A stretch of DNA of 64,000 nucleotides from Bradyrhizobium acaciae (GTDB lineage: Bacteria; Pseudomonadota; Alphaproteobacteria; Rhizobiales; Xanthobacteraceae), in assembly GCF_020889785.1 (NCBI RefSeq), contig NZ_JACMYK010000018.1, forward strand, positions 1 to 64,000, in the 5' to 3' direction. Below are positions 8,589 through 16,878 of the stretch, one piece after another. Below the pieces are notes generated by a model, which was given only the letters and a program-made list of their open reading frames with translations, did not search any database and was not told the DNA's origin. A program made the translations under genes and the position numbers. Numbering within the stretch: the stretch's first letter is position 1; every line of letters begins with the position of its first letter.

Positions 8589-9595
8589 ACAGGCAGGCCG
8601 CCGGCGCGATCATTGGGCTGCTGGCGCTTGTCGCGCTGCCCTTCGTGCACCGCGATCCCTATCATCTGCACGTGCTGGTACTGATCCTGATCTGGTCGTT
8701 CGCCTATACGTCGTGGTCGATCATGGGCCGCTTCGGCCTGGTCTCGCTCGGCCATGGCGGCTTCATGGGCATCGGCGCCTATGTCACGGCGCTGCTCTGG
8801 AACCACCTCGGCGTCTCGCCCTGGATCGGCATTCCCCTCGCCATGGCGACCGCGGGCGTGCTCGCGCTCATCGTCGCCTATCCCTGCTTCCGTTTCCGCA
8901 TCACCGGGCACTATTTCGTGCTGGTGACCCTGGCGCTGTCGGGCATCGTGCTGCAGGTCATCACTGCAACCCGCGACTATACCGGCGGCTCGCTCGGCTA
9001 TACGCCGCAGCGCGCGCCAAGCGGCAAGGGGCTGCTCGCGCTGCAGTTCGACGACAAGACCACCTGGTACCTGATCGCGCTCGCAATCTGGGTCGCAGGG
9101 CTGGTAATCTGGCGCGCGATCGACCGTAGCATGATCCGCCACGCCATGGAGGCGATCTCGGAAGATGAAGACGCCGCCGCCGCTGCCGGCGTCAACGTCA
9201 CCGCCGAGAAGCTCAAGATCACCCTGATCAGCGCGCTGATGACCGCGCTCGCAGGCGCGCTCTATTGCCAGTACCAGATGTTCATCTCGCCGGACACGGT
9301 GAGCGGCATCGCGGTCTCCCTGCAGATGGTATTCGCGGCGATCGTCGGTGGCGTCTATGTGGCGCTCGGGCCGACGGTCGGCGCCGTCATCACCATCGTG
9401 CTGGCCGAAGTGCTGCGCATCTCGTTCGGCACCAAGGCGGTCGGCTGGGACAATCTGGTCTACGGCGTGCTGCTGGTGCTTTTCATCATCTTCCTGCCCA
9501 AGGGCATTCTTGGTAGCGTGATCGACCGGATCAAATCGCCACGCAAGCCCTCGAGAGGCCATGAGCAACAAATCGTCCCAATCGCTCGCCGATGA
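8585..9595 (+). CDS. Branched-chain amino acid-type ABC transporter permease (LivM-like)
   Basis: A 336-residue polytopic permease that starts with a GTG overlapping the previous stop (GTGA). The family signature SLGHGGFMGIGAYV near residue 55 and the coupling region EAISEDEDAAAAAGVN are visible. The C-terminal 12 residues are encoded in the overlap with the following PPK2 gene, so transporter and kinase genes share 35 bases and are probably co-transcribed. Confidence 0.87.
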   Translation: MNRQAAGAIIGLLALVALPFVHRDPYHLHVLVLILIWSFAYTSWSIMGRFGLVSLGHGGFMGIGAYVTALLWNHLGVSPWIGIPLAMATAGVLALIVAYPCFRFRITGHYFVLVTLALSGIVLQVITATRDYTGGSLGYTPQRAPSGKGLLALQFDDKTTWYLIALAIWVAGLVIWRAIDRSMIRHAMEAISEDEDAAAAAGVNVTAEKLKITLISALMTALAGALYCQYQMFISPDTVSGIAVSLQMVFAAIVGGVYVALGPTVGAVITIVLAEVLRISFGTKAVGWDNLVYGVLLVLFIIFLPKGILGSVIDRIKSPRKPSRGHEQQIVPIARR

Positions 9596-10505
9596 ACTGA
9601 AGCCCTTCGTCGCGCCGTTCCGCTTCGACGGGTCGGGCGAATTTCATCTGAAGTCGTATCCGACCGCCGAGAAGGGCGGCATCGACAAGGAGGCCGGCGG
9701 CAGGATCATCGAGGCCAACCGCAAGCGGCTCAACGATTTCCAGGAGAAGCTCTATGCCCAGGACCGCTGGTCGCTACTCTTGATCTTCCAGGGCATGGAC
9801 GCCGCCGGCAAGGACAGTGCGATCAAGAGCGTGTTCGAAGGCGTCAACCCGCAGGGCTGCGAGGTCTCATCCTTCAAGCAGCCCTCGACCAAGGAGCTCG
9901 ACCACGATTTCATGTGGCGCGCCATGATCGCGCTGCCGGAGCGTGGCCGCATCGGCATCTTCAACCGCTCCTATTACGAGGAATGCCTGGTGGTGCGGGT
10001 GCATCCTGAGGTGCTCGACAAGCAGAAGATTCCGAAGAAGCTGGTGACCAAGAATATCTGGCGCGAGCGCTTCGAGGATATCTCCGCGATCGAGCGCTAT
10101 CTGTCGCGCAACGGCACGGTGATCCTGAAGTTCTTCCTGCACGTCTCCAAGGAAGAGCAGCGCCAGCGCTTCCTCGATCGCCTCGATGAGCCTGCCAAGA
10201 ACTGGAAGTTCTCGATGGCCGACATCTCCGAGCGCGCGCTGTGGGCAAAGTACCAGGCTGCCTATCAGGACATGATCCACCACACCGCGACCGAGGACGC
10301 GCCCTGGCACATCGTGCCGGCGGACCACAAATGGTTCGCCCGGGCCGTGATCGGTTCGACCATCGTCAATGCGCTCGACAAGCTCGACCTGAAATTCCCC
10401 GAGGTCGACAAGGCCGAGTTGAGCGAATTCAAGCGCATCCGCGATTCGCTGCTGGCGGAGGGAAAAAGCGGGGCGGCCGAGAAGAAGGTGCCTGCCAAGA
10501 AGTAG
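9561..10505 (+). CDS. ppk2: Polyphosphate kinase 2 family phosphotransferase
   Basis: A 314-residue PPK2-type enzyme that transfers phosphate between inorganic polyphosphate and nucleotides. Walker A is GMDAAGKDS (about residues 78-86), the Walker B/lid region is RIGIFNRSYYEE, and the C-terminal part holds DAPWHIVPADHKWFAR, typical of single-domain PPK2. The class (ADP- or AMP-phosphorylating) cannot be fixed by eye. The gene begins within the last codons of the LivM-like permease, an unusual linkage of energy metabolism with solute import. Confidence 0.9.
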   Translation: MSNKSSQSLADELKPFVAPFRFDGSGEFHLKSYPTAEKGGIDKEAGGRIIEANRKRLNDFQEKLYAQDRWSLLLIFQGMDAAGKDSAIKSVFEGVNPQGCEVSSFKQPSTKELDHDFMWRAMIALPERGRIGIFNRSYYEECLVVRVHPEVLDKQKIPKKLVTKNIWRERFEDISAIERYLSRNGTVILKFFLHVSKEEQRQRFLDRLDEPAKNWKFSMADISERALWAKYQAAYQDMIHHTATEDAPWHIVPADHKWFARAVIGSTIVNALDKLDLKFPEVDKAELSEFKRIRDSLLAEGKSGAAEKKVPAKK

Positions 10506-10578
10506 CGTGTCGATGCGCTGACTTTCGCGTGTTGACGGACAAGCGCCCCGGCATGTGAGGTGAGCACACTTCTCAGGA

Positions 10579-10601
10579 TTCCTCCCCGACACGGGGAGGA
10601 A
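10579..10601. terminator. Hairpin between convergent genes
   Basis: A perfect 9-bp stem (TTCCTCCCC / GGGGAGGAA) around a 5-base loop, between the ends of two converging genes. There is no T-run, so it is a candidate bidirectional terminator or 3' stabiliser only. Confidence 0.45.
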
Positions 10602-10670
10602 ACCGATTTGCCAGCGCATTCCTTGCTCTGACGTGTAGCAAGCGCGCCATTGTTATCGTGAGCAGCAGCC

Positions 10671-11108
10671 TCACGCCGCGGCTTCCCCGAACACCATCTG
10701 CCAACCCTTGCGCGTATCCATGTATTCGCGCACCTGCTTGATCCGGCCTGCCTCGACGACGAACACGAAGCAGTAGTCATTGTCGTAAGCGCGGCCGCCC
10801 GGCAGGGTCGCGCGCATCCGTTCCTCGACGATTACGTTGTCGCCGTCGGCATGAACCGCGCGGAACGCGATGTCGATCTCGGAGAACAGGCGATGCATCT
10901 CGGTCGAGATGAAGCGGGCGATCGCGTCAGCGCCGATCATGTGATCGGTGTGATCGAGCGCAATCGCGGTGGCGTTGCGGGCCGGCGCGATCCATTCGGC
11001 ATCCGGCGCGAACACGGCGGCAATCAGGCCGGCGTCGCGGGTCCTGAAGGTCTGCCAGGCGTTGAGGACGATTTCCTTGGCGGTTTCTTTGGCGGTCGTG
11101 CTGGTCAT
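10671..11108 (-). CDS. SnoaL-like/NTF2-fold protein
   Basis: A 145-residue protein with the cone-shaped alpha+beta fold of SnoaL and ketosteroid-isomerase-like proteins: an N-terminal helix (AKEIVLNAWQTFRTRD), a pocket strand FAPDAEWIAP and a C-terminal sheet ending in REYMDTRKGWQMVFG. Members are enzymes or ligand-binding proteins of very varied activity; no function can be assigned. It converges on the PPK2 gene. Confidence 0.8.
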   Translation of the reverse strand: MTSTTAKETAKEIVLNAWQTFRTRDAGLIAAVFAPDAEWIAPARNATAIALDHTDHMIGADAIARFISTEMHRLFSEIDIAFRAVHADGDNVIVEERMRATLPGGRAYDNDYCFVFVVEAGRIKQVREYMDTRKGWQMVFGEAAA

Positions 11109-11231
11109 TGCGATGTCTCCAGGGGTGATCGATGCAGAGGCTGATCGATCGGCTCGATCTAGGTCAGCGCGGCCGGATGTGCTGGCCGGAATCGGACCTC
11201 ATCACCGCCGGCCACTTCCCTGGATCGCGCG

Positions 11232-11471
11232 ATGCGCTACACTCCGGCGATGCTCAGCTTCGAGGTCTGCAACGCTGCGCGGCTGCGGCGCGACGCGCAC
11301 TATGACGGCCGCTTCTTCACCGCAGTGAAGACGACGCGGATTTATTGCCGCCCGGTCTGCCCGGTGAAGCATCCGCTCCCGCGCAACGTCACCTATTACC
11401 CGACCGCTGCCGCGGCCGAGGCCGCCGGCTTTCGGCCCTGCCTGCGCTGCCGTCCCGAAACCGCGCCGTAC
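11232..11471 (+). pseudogene. Truncated Ada-type metal-binding (methyl-acceptor) domain
   Basis: The first 79 codons encode a well-conserved Ada N-terminal domain: LRRDAHYDGRFFTAVKTT, then YCRPVCPVKHP and FRPCLRCRPE. The four zinc-ligand cysteines are at residues 39, 43, 70 and 73, matching the order in E. coli Ada, where the first-position thiol accepts methyl groups from DNA methylphosphotriesters. After residue 79 the resemblance stops abruptly at sequence belonging to an inverted-repeat element (11531 onward); the AraC and glycosylase or methyltransferase parts expected of Ada or AdaA-AlkA proteins are missing. The frame stays open to 11672 but that tail is repeat-derived. An alternative start is ATG 11250. 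Confidence 0.75.
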
Positions 11472-11530
11472 GCAGGTGAAGTGAGAGCGGAAGGGAGCAG
11501 CGTCGTCAGTAAGGTGAGCACGCCAGTCAG

Positions 11531-11570
11531 GCTCCCTCCCCCCTTGCGGGGGAGGGCGGGGAGAGGGGTA
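11531..11570 (+). repeat. C-rich inverted-repeat element, copy 1
   Basis: A short element with the core CCCCCCTTGCGGGGGAGGG followed by a GAGAGGGG tail. The same element occurs inverted at 11658-11698. Elements of this sequence are common intergenic repeats in Bradyrhizobium (general knowledge). Confidence 0.75.
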
Positions 11571-11657
11571 AGCCCCGGGCGAGATCGTTGGTGGAAGCGC
11601 TGCTTTCGCAATCTCGACCGCGTCGTTGAAAGCAAATCGAGAGGGCACGTCGTGTGG

Positions 11658-11698
11658 TACCCCTCTCCCTAACCCTCCCCCGCAAGGGGGGAGGGAAC
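11658..11698 (-). repeat. C-rich inverted-repeat element, copy 2
   Basis: Inverted copy of the element at 11531-11570, differing by a few bases (GGGTTAGGGAGAGGGG where copy 1 has GGGCGGGGAGAGGGG). The two copies enclose about 90 bases and lie just beyond the break in the Ada-like gene. Confidence 0.75.
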
Positions 11699-11896
11699 CC
11701 TCCTGCCATTGCGTCCCTTACGCGACGACGTCCCTCACATGCCGCGCAGCGACCTCCATTAGGTCAACCCCACTGTCCCTCTTTACCCATTGCGGCGGCT
11801 TGCCATAATCGTTTAGAACGACGGCGCACAGCGCGTCCCGGCAACCAACCGTCAATGGTTTTGACCGAGGATTTCGGCGCTCAACAGGGTCTGGCA

Positions 11897-12013
11897 ATGC
11901 TGATTCGCGGCCAAATTGATGGGATTTCGGGGGAGGTGGCCCAGGCTACCGCCACGATCCCGGCCGCAGCGCCCACCCTGCTTATTGGCGGCCTGCTTCT
12001 TACCTGCCCCTGA
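11897..12013 (+). CDS. Candidate leucine leader peptide upstream of leuA
   Basis: An open frame of 38 codons that ends 110 bases before leuA. Its last residues read TLLIGGLLLTCP, with five leucine codons (CTG CTT ... CTG CTT CTT) in a run of eight, the pattern of attenuator leader peptides for leucine biosynthesis. The stop codon lies in the 5' arm of the hairpin at 12007-12049. The start is uncertain: ATG 11897 is taken because it begins closest to the leucine run with an AGGG upstream; ATG 11855 is in the same frame. Attenuation of leuA is known in related alphaproteobacteria; here it is inferred from the arrangement. Confidence 0.5.
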   Translation: MLIRGQIDGISGEVAQATATIPAAAPTLLIGGLLLTCP

Positions 12014-12049
12014 GGGCCGGCTGGGCGTTTGCGCCTGGGCACTCAGGGG
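12007..12049 (+). promoter_or_regulatory. leuA leader hairpin (candidate attenuator)
   Basis: A perfect 8-bp outer stem, CCCCTGAG at 12007-12014 with CTCAGGGG at 12042-12049, enclosing an inner GGCG / CGCC stem with a TTTG loop. The outer 5' arm contains the leader-peptide stop codon, so ribosome position would decide whether the stem forms. Only a short T stretch (TTTGT) follows, so whether this is the terminator or an antiterminator arm is uncertain. Confidence 0.5.
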
Positions 12050-12122
12050 TTTGTACGAGATCACCGGACCCTGATATCGCCCAAGCAAAGTGACGGGCGC
12101 AAAGCTTAAAGGAATTTCTGAC

Positions 12123-13685
12123 ATGGCCACCGCTGATAAGTCCGAGAAGGACCGCGTCATCATTTTCGACACCACCTTGCGCGACGGCGAGCAGTGCCCC
12201 GGCGCCACCATGACCTTCGAGGAGAAGCTCGAGGTCGCCGAGCTGCTGGACGATATGGGCGTCGACGTCATCGAGGCCGGCTTTCCGATCACCTCGGAAG
12301 GTGACTTCCAGGCGGTCAGCGAGATCGCCCGCCGCTCCAAGAACTCGGTCATCGCGGGCCTCTCCCGCGCCCATCCGGCCGACATCGACCGTTGCGCCGA
12401 AGCCGTGAAGTTCGCCCGCCGTGGCCGCGTCCACACCGTGATCGCGACCTCGCCGCTGCATATGCGCGTGAAGTTGAACAAGACCCCCGAGGAGGTCATC
12501 GAGACCTCGGTTGCGATGGTCGCCCGCGCCCGCAACCAGATCGACGACGTCGAATGGTCGGCCGAGGACGGCACCCGCAGCGAGATGGACTATCTGTGCC
12601 GGATCGTCGAAGCCGTGATCAAAGCCGGCGCCACCACGGTGAACATCCCCGACACCGTCGGCTACACCGTGCCGGAGGAATACACCCACTTCATGCGGAC
12701 GCTGATCGAGCGGGTGCCGAACTCCGACAAGGCGATCTTCTCGGTGCATTGCCATAACGATCTCGGTATGGCGGTCGCCAACTCGCTGGCCGGCATCGTC
12801 GGCGGTGCGCGGCAGGTCGAGTGCACCGTCAACGGCATCGGCGAACGCGCCGGCAATGCCGCGCTGGAAGAGATCGTGATGGCGATCAATGTGCGGAACG
12901 ACAAGTTTCCGTACTGGAACAAGATCGACACCACGCAGCTGACCCGCGCCTCGAAGGTGGTGTCTGCCGCGACCTCGTTCCCGGTGCAGTACAACAAGGC
13001 GATCGTCGGCCGTAACGCGTTCGCCCATGAGAGCGGCATCCATCAGGACGGCGTGCTGAAGGACGCCTCGACCTACGAGATCATGCGGCCCGAGATGGTC
13101 GGCCTGAAGCAGTCCTCGCTGGTGCTCGGCAAGCATTCCGGCCGCCACGCCTTCGTCCACAAGCTGGAGGAGATGGGCTACAAGCTCGGCGCCAACCAGC
13201 TGGAGGATGCCTTTACGCGGATGAAGGCGCTGGCCGATCGCAAGAAGGACATCTACGACGAGGACATCGAGGCGCTGGTCGACCAGGAGATGGCGGCCGC
13301 GCACGACCGCATCAAGCTGACCTCGCTGACCGTGATCGCCGGCACCCATGGCCCGCAGCGCGCGACCATGAAGCTCGACGTCGACGGCCAGATCAAGATC
13401 GAGGAAGCCGAGGGCAACGGTCCGGTCGATGCCGTCTTCAACTGCATCAAGCGCCTGGTGCCGCATGAGGCCAAGCTGGAGCTCTATCAGGTCCACGCAG
13501 TGACCGAAGGTACCGACGCGCAGGCCGAGGTTTCGGTGCGTCTGGCCCATGAAGGCCGTTCGATGACCGCGCGCGCCGCCGATCCGGACACCCTGGTCGC
13601 CTCCGCCAAGGCCTATCTCGGCGCGCTGAACAAGATCGTGATGAAGCGCCAGCGCGACGTCCCGGCGACCAAGGTCGCGGGCTGA
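12123..13685 (+). CDS. leuA: 2-isopropylmalate synthase
   Basis: A 520-residue enzyme that condenses acetyl-CoA with 2-oxoisovalerate, the first committed step of leucine synthesis. The TIM-barrel start FDTTLRDGEQCPGATMT, the metal-binding HCHNDLGMAVANS and the GIGERAGNAALEE motif are all present, as is AFAHESGIHQDGVLK. The C-terminal third (about residues 390-520) is the LeuA dimer domain that binds leucine for feedback inhibition. The start follows AAAGGA. A candidate attenuator precedes the gene and a strong terminator follows it. Confidence 0.97.
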   Translation: MATADKSEKDRVIIFDTTLRDGEQCPGATMTFEEKLEVAELLDDMGVDVIEAGFPITSEGDFQAVSEIARRSKNSVIAGLSRAHPADIDRCAEAVKFARRGRVHTVIATSPLHMRVKLNKTPEEVIETSVAMVARARNQIDDVEWSAEDGTRSEMDYLCRIVEAVIKAGATTVNIPDTVGYTVPEEYTHFMRTLIERVPNSDKAIFSVHCHNDLGMAVANSLAGIVGGARQVECTVNGIGERAGNAALEEIVMAINVRNDKFPYWNKIDTTQLTRASKVVSAATSFPVQYNKAIVGRNAFAHESGIHQDGVLKDASTYEIMRPEMVGLKQSSLVLGKHSGRHAFVHKLEEMGYKLGANQLEDAFTRMKALADRKKDIYDEDIEALVDQEMAAAHDRIKLTSLTVIAGTHGPQRATMKLDVDGQIKIEEAEGNGPVDAVFNCIKRLVPHEAKLELYQVHAVTEGTDAQAEVSVRLAHEGRSMTARAADPDTLVASAKAYLGALNKIVMKRQRDVPATKVAG

Positions 13686-13710
13686 CAAACGAGAACGATC
13701 GAGAGTTCGA

Positions 13711-13737
13711 AACGCGGCGCCTCGGCGCCGCGTTTTT
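13711..13737 (+). terminator. Rho-independent terminator of leuA
   Basis: Stem AACGCGGCGCC / GGCGCCGCG with a 2-base loop, followed by TTTTT, 25 bases after the leuA stop. A textbook intrinsic terminator. Confidence 0.9.
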
Positions 13738-13878
13738 GCTTGGGCTCACCCGTTCGAGCCCGTCACTACCATTGCAACGGCGTTGCCGTTGCCGGCAGGA
13801 ACCGGCGGCACCTGGTTCCCTGATCGTAGCAACAGAGTAGCAACCTTTCGTCAATTCGCCGCAGGTACAACCTCAGGT

Positions 13879-15576
13879 ATGGATCCGGCGGAAACCTTTC
13901 AGCAAATCTCGCCCGTGCCCGGGCCGCAGACTCTCAGCGGCGGTCGGGCCGCGCCGCTCGCGCGCAACGTCGTCGTCGGCACGACGGTCGCGGTATGGCT
14001 GCTCTGGTACGTCTTTCGCGGGCCTCTGACGTTCGACGACGCCTATATGTATCACCGCTACGGCGCTCATCTGTTGAACGGGTCGGGGGTCGCCTGGAAT
14101 GTGGACGGGCCTCCGACCTATGGGTTGACGAGCCAGCTCTGGCTGTTCGTGCTGCTGCCATTTTTCATGCTGCCGTTGTCGGCCGCTACCGCGCTGCAGC
14201 TCGCGTCGTGGCTGACGGGAGGCCTGGCGATTGCCGTGATGGCTTACGCCGTCAAGCGAGAAGCGGAGAACCCGCTTCTCGCCGACCCCGCCGTTGCCAT
14301 CGGCGCGGTCGGGTTGCCGCTGCTGCTGCATCCCGCCTTCGCAGCCCAGCTCACGACCGGAATGGACACGATGCTGTCGCTGCTGGCCAACGCTGCGATC
14401 ATGCTCGTGGCCATCAGGTACAGGGAAACACCGAGCACCGGTCTCGCAATCGTCTCGGGCTTCGTCTCGTTGGCGGCCATCCTGACCCGACCGGAGAACG
14501 GCATTTGCGCACTTGGCGTGCCGTTGCTCGCCTTGATGTCGCGACCATCGATCTGGCGATGGCGCCATCTCGCGTGGCTCGTGGCATTTCCGCTTGCGCT
14601 CGTGCTGGTCTCCCTGGCCCTCGCTCAGGCATATTACGGCTCGGCGTTGCCCCTGAGCTTCTACACGAAATCCGCGCACGGATATGATGGCTTTCTCAAT
14701 ACGGAAAGTGCGATCGGCTATCTCGTCCTGGGGCTGTCGATCGCAATTCCATTCATCGTAGCTCTGGTCATTGGGATCCGCCGTGGCATCCAGCCGCCGC
14801 TGCTGGTGCTTGCGTTGCCGGCGGCCCTGACGGTCTGCTATCTGCTCACGGTGCGCCAGGTCATGGGCTGGAATGGCCGCTTCTTCATTCCGTTCCTTCC
14901 TTACGTCGTCATCCCGGGGCTGCTTTCGCTTGACAGAGTGTTCTCGCACGGACTGTCGGTCGGCGGTCTGATGCGAGCCATAGGGGCTGGTCTTGTCGCG
15001 TTGCTCGGCGCATTGACCTTGCAACCCGCGATCGATCGTCTCTCCTTCGCACTATTTTCGCCGCAGCCCATCGCAATGCCGAGGCTCGAGACCAGGGCGA
15101 CGACGCCGCTGCCCGAGAAGGAGTGGTTCGCGGTCATCAGGCAGATCGGCGACGGCATCGTTGCCGGATTGCCCAAAGGATCCATCGTTGCCGCCTCCGA
15201 AGTCGGATACATCGGGAGCAGTGCGCCGAATATTGCAATCATCGACCTCGTGGGCCTCAACGACACCCGGATCGGGCGCAATGGCCTGAGCATGGATTAT
15301 CTGCTCGGCCTCAAGCCCGACATCATCTGGTTTCCGCACCAGGATTACACCGGCCTGAGATCCAGGATGCTGTCCGATCCTCGCCTCTACGAACGCTATG
15401 TCGTGATCGCCGGTGCCTTCAATTACGGTCTGGCGATCCGGCGCGACAACCCGAACCGCGCCTCGATCGAGGCCGATCTGGCCAAAGGTTGGGCTGAGCT
15501 CTATCCGAATCTTGTGATGTCGGACTATGTCGTTACGGGCGCACGCGAACCGGGGCTCGCAACCGCAACTCGGTGA
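13879..15576 (+). CDS. Polytopic GT-C-type glycosyltransferase-like membrane protein
   Basis: A 565-residue integral membrane protein with about ten hydrophobic segments in its first 400 residues and a soluble C-terminal domain. The first periplasmic loop carries the paired acidic motif TFDDAYMYHRYGAHLL, the arrangement of GT-C enzymes that use lipid-linked sugar donors. Such proteins decorate O-antigen, lipid A or exopolysaccharide in the periplasm. The frame is open from 13783, but ATG 13879 is chosen since the upstream codons do not look protein-like. The gene precedes a cluster of nucleotide-sugar genes on the opposite strand. Confidence 0.72.
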   Translation: MDPAETFQQISPVPGPQTLSGGRAAPLARNVVVGTTVAVWLLWYVFRGPLTFDDAYMYHRYGAHLLNGSGVAWNVDGPPTYGLTSQLWLFVLLPFFMLPLSAATALQLASWLTGGLAIAVMAYAVKREAENPLLADPAVAIGAVGLPLLLHPAFAAQLTTGMDTMLSLLANAAIMLVAIRYRETPSTGLAIVSGFVSLAAILTRPENGICALGVPLLALMSRPSIWRWRHLAWLVAFPLALVLVSLALAQAYYGSALPLSFYTKSAHGYDGFLNTESAIGYLVLGLSIAIPFIVALVIGIRRGIQPPLLVLALPAALTVCYLLTVRQVMGWNGRFFIPFLPYVVIPGLLSLDRVFSHGLSVGGLMRAIGAGLVALLGALTLQPAIDRLSFALFSPQPIAMPRLETRATTPLPEKEWFAVIRQIGDGIVAGLPKGSIVAASEVGYIGSSAPNIAIIDLVGLNDTRIGRNGLSMDYLLGLKPDIIWFPHQDYTGLRSRMLSDPRLYERYVVIAGAFNYGLAIRRDNPNRASIEADLAKGWAELYPNLVMSDYVVTGAREPGLATATR

Positions 15577-16161
15577 TTCCACGAGGACCTTGCGCCGATG
15601 AGCGCAAGCGTCATCGGCAGGCCGGGATCGCAGGCGAGGTCAAGAGATCGTAGGGGCGCAGCCGTACCCGCCGCCCGCCGCGCGGATCGAAGATGGCGGG
15701 TTACGCTTCTACATTCCTGATTCCGGTGGTCCCAATTTGGGCCACTGAAACGAAGAGTGATGGCACAAACTGTGACCGGTGTTCTCCGGACGAGAACAGT
15801 TTTGCGTCTTCATAAAGAACCTTGATATCGGCAGTTTGTGCCAGCCGGCTAAATCTCTTCCGACACCGCGTGTTAACGCTAAACGTTGCGGGAGTATCAT
15901 TTCCGCCGCCTGCTGGAGCTACGTTTTTCGCATCCCGGAATCGAAAGCGTCTTTCCTTCGAGTTGTTGGAATCCCATCCAAACAATCCGTCCGATCCCGC
16001 ACTGCTTTGAAATTTTCCGTGGCATCCCAGCGCTACCCTCTGTTGTCTCCCGGGGACGCTGCCCATGTCGCTGACCTCCATCGACATCGACCTCTGCGCA
16101 GAGCCCATGCTCAGGCAAAGCGCTGAAGCGCAATGACGGTTCAGCTGAAGCCTGTCGTGCA
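15577..16161. other. Intergenic region, no gene seen
   Basis: About 585 bases between the ends of two converging genes, visibly lower in GC around 15700-15950 than the flanks. Short frames on both strands lack ribosome-binding sites and domain resemblance. No tRNA or clear terminator was found. Confidence 0.5.
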
Positions 16162-16872
16162 CTAGTGATTGGTACCCAGCGTGTAATACTGCGCGCCAAA
16201 CGGTAGCAGAGAAAAGAGCCGGTCAACTCTGCGGAGCAGGGGGCCGGCCGCAGGCACCGAGAAGATATATCGCGTGCTGATATCGTCGAAGCCGGCACCC
16301 TCGAGAAGTGCTTCGGAATCGCGTCGTTTCAACAACACCGCGTCCTTGTCAAATTCACAGGTGTTGACGATGCGCCGGGTCACGGGATTGAACGGATTGT
16401 GCTCGAAGATCGCGAACGATCCTCCGGGACGCAGTACCCGGCGTATGTCAGCAACCAGCGCCGGCCGCTGTGGGACCGGGACGTGATGAAACACGTTGAT
16501 GGCGAACACGCAGTCGAATGACTGGTTGCCGAACGGCAGATGAGTGCCGTCGAAGACTTCGTAGCGGATACCAGGGTTGCGTTGACGTGCCACCGCGATA
16601 CTGGCGCCCGAGACGTCGACCCCCGAAATTCCGCCGACCCGATCTGTCAATTGCTTGTGGGCATTGGCAACGCCGCAACCGACGTCGAGCAGTTCGGCTT
16701 TGGCTGCGCCGCCCTGACGTGCGTCGAGGATATCGACCAGATAGTCATTCTTGACGCGCGCGAAAAAGTCGATGTCGAGGCCCGAAAAGTTCAAGGCCTT
16801 GTTGATCTCCTCATTGTAGTTCGCCGTATATGCGTCGAACTCGGCACGGTTGCTATCGTCAGGCTGTGTCAT
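16162..16872 (-). CDS. SAM-dependent class I methyltransferase
   Basis: A 236-residue methyltransferase. Motif I is LLDVGCGVANAHKQL, followed by GVDVSGASI, the motif IV-like FDCVFAINVFHHVP and RRVLRPGGSFAIFEHNP. The closest visible type is the methyltransferase 11 family. It starts 6 bases after the stop of the cytidylyltransferase gene, so it is the last gene of the minus-strand sugar operon and may O-methylate a sugar or a lipid carrier. Confidence 0.85.
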   Translation of the reverse strand: MTQPDDSNRAEFDAYTANYNEEINKALNFSGLDIDFFARVKNDYLVDILDARQGGAAKAELLDVGCGVANAHKQLTDRVGGISGVDVSGASIAVARQRNPGIRYEVFDGTHLPFGNQSFDCVFAINVFHHVPVPQRPALVADIRRVLRPGGSFAIFEHNPFNPVTRRIVNTCEFDKDAVLLKRRDSEALLEGAGFDDISTRYIFSVPAAGPLLRRVDRLFSLLPFGAQYYTLGTNH

Positions 16873-16878
16873 CGGTTG

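Noticed and set aside
11471..11672. Open continuation of the Ada-like frame
   Set aside because: The codons fall in the C-rich inverted-repeat element and do not resemble any Ada domain.
12000..13688. 562-codon frame antisense to leuA
   Set aside because: A typical high-GC shadow of a strongly conserved gene; composition is His/Asp/Arg-rich and without domain content.
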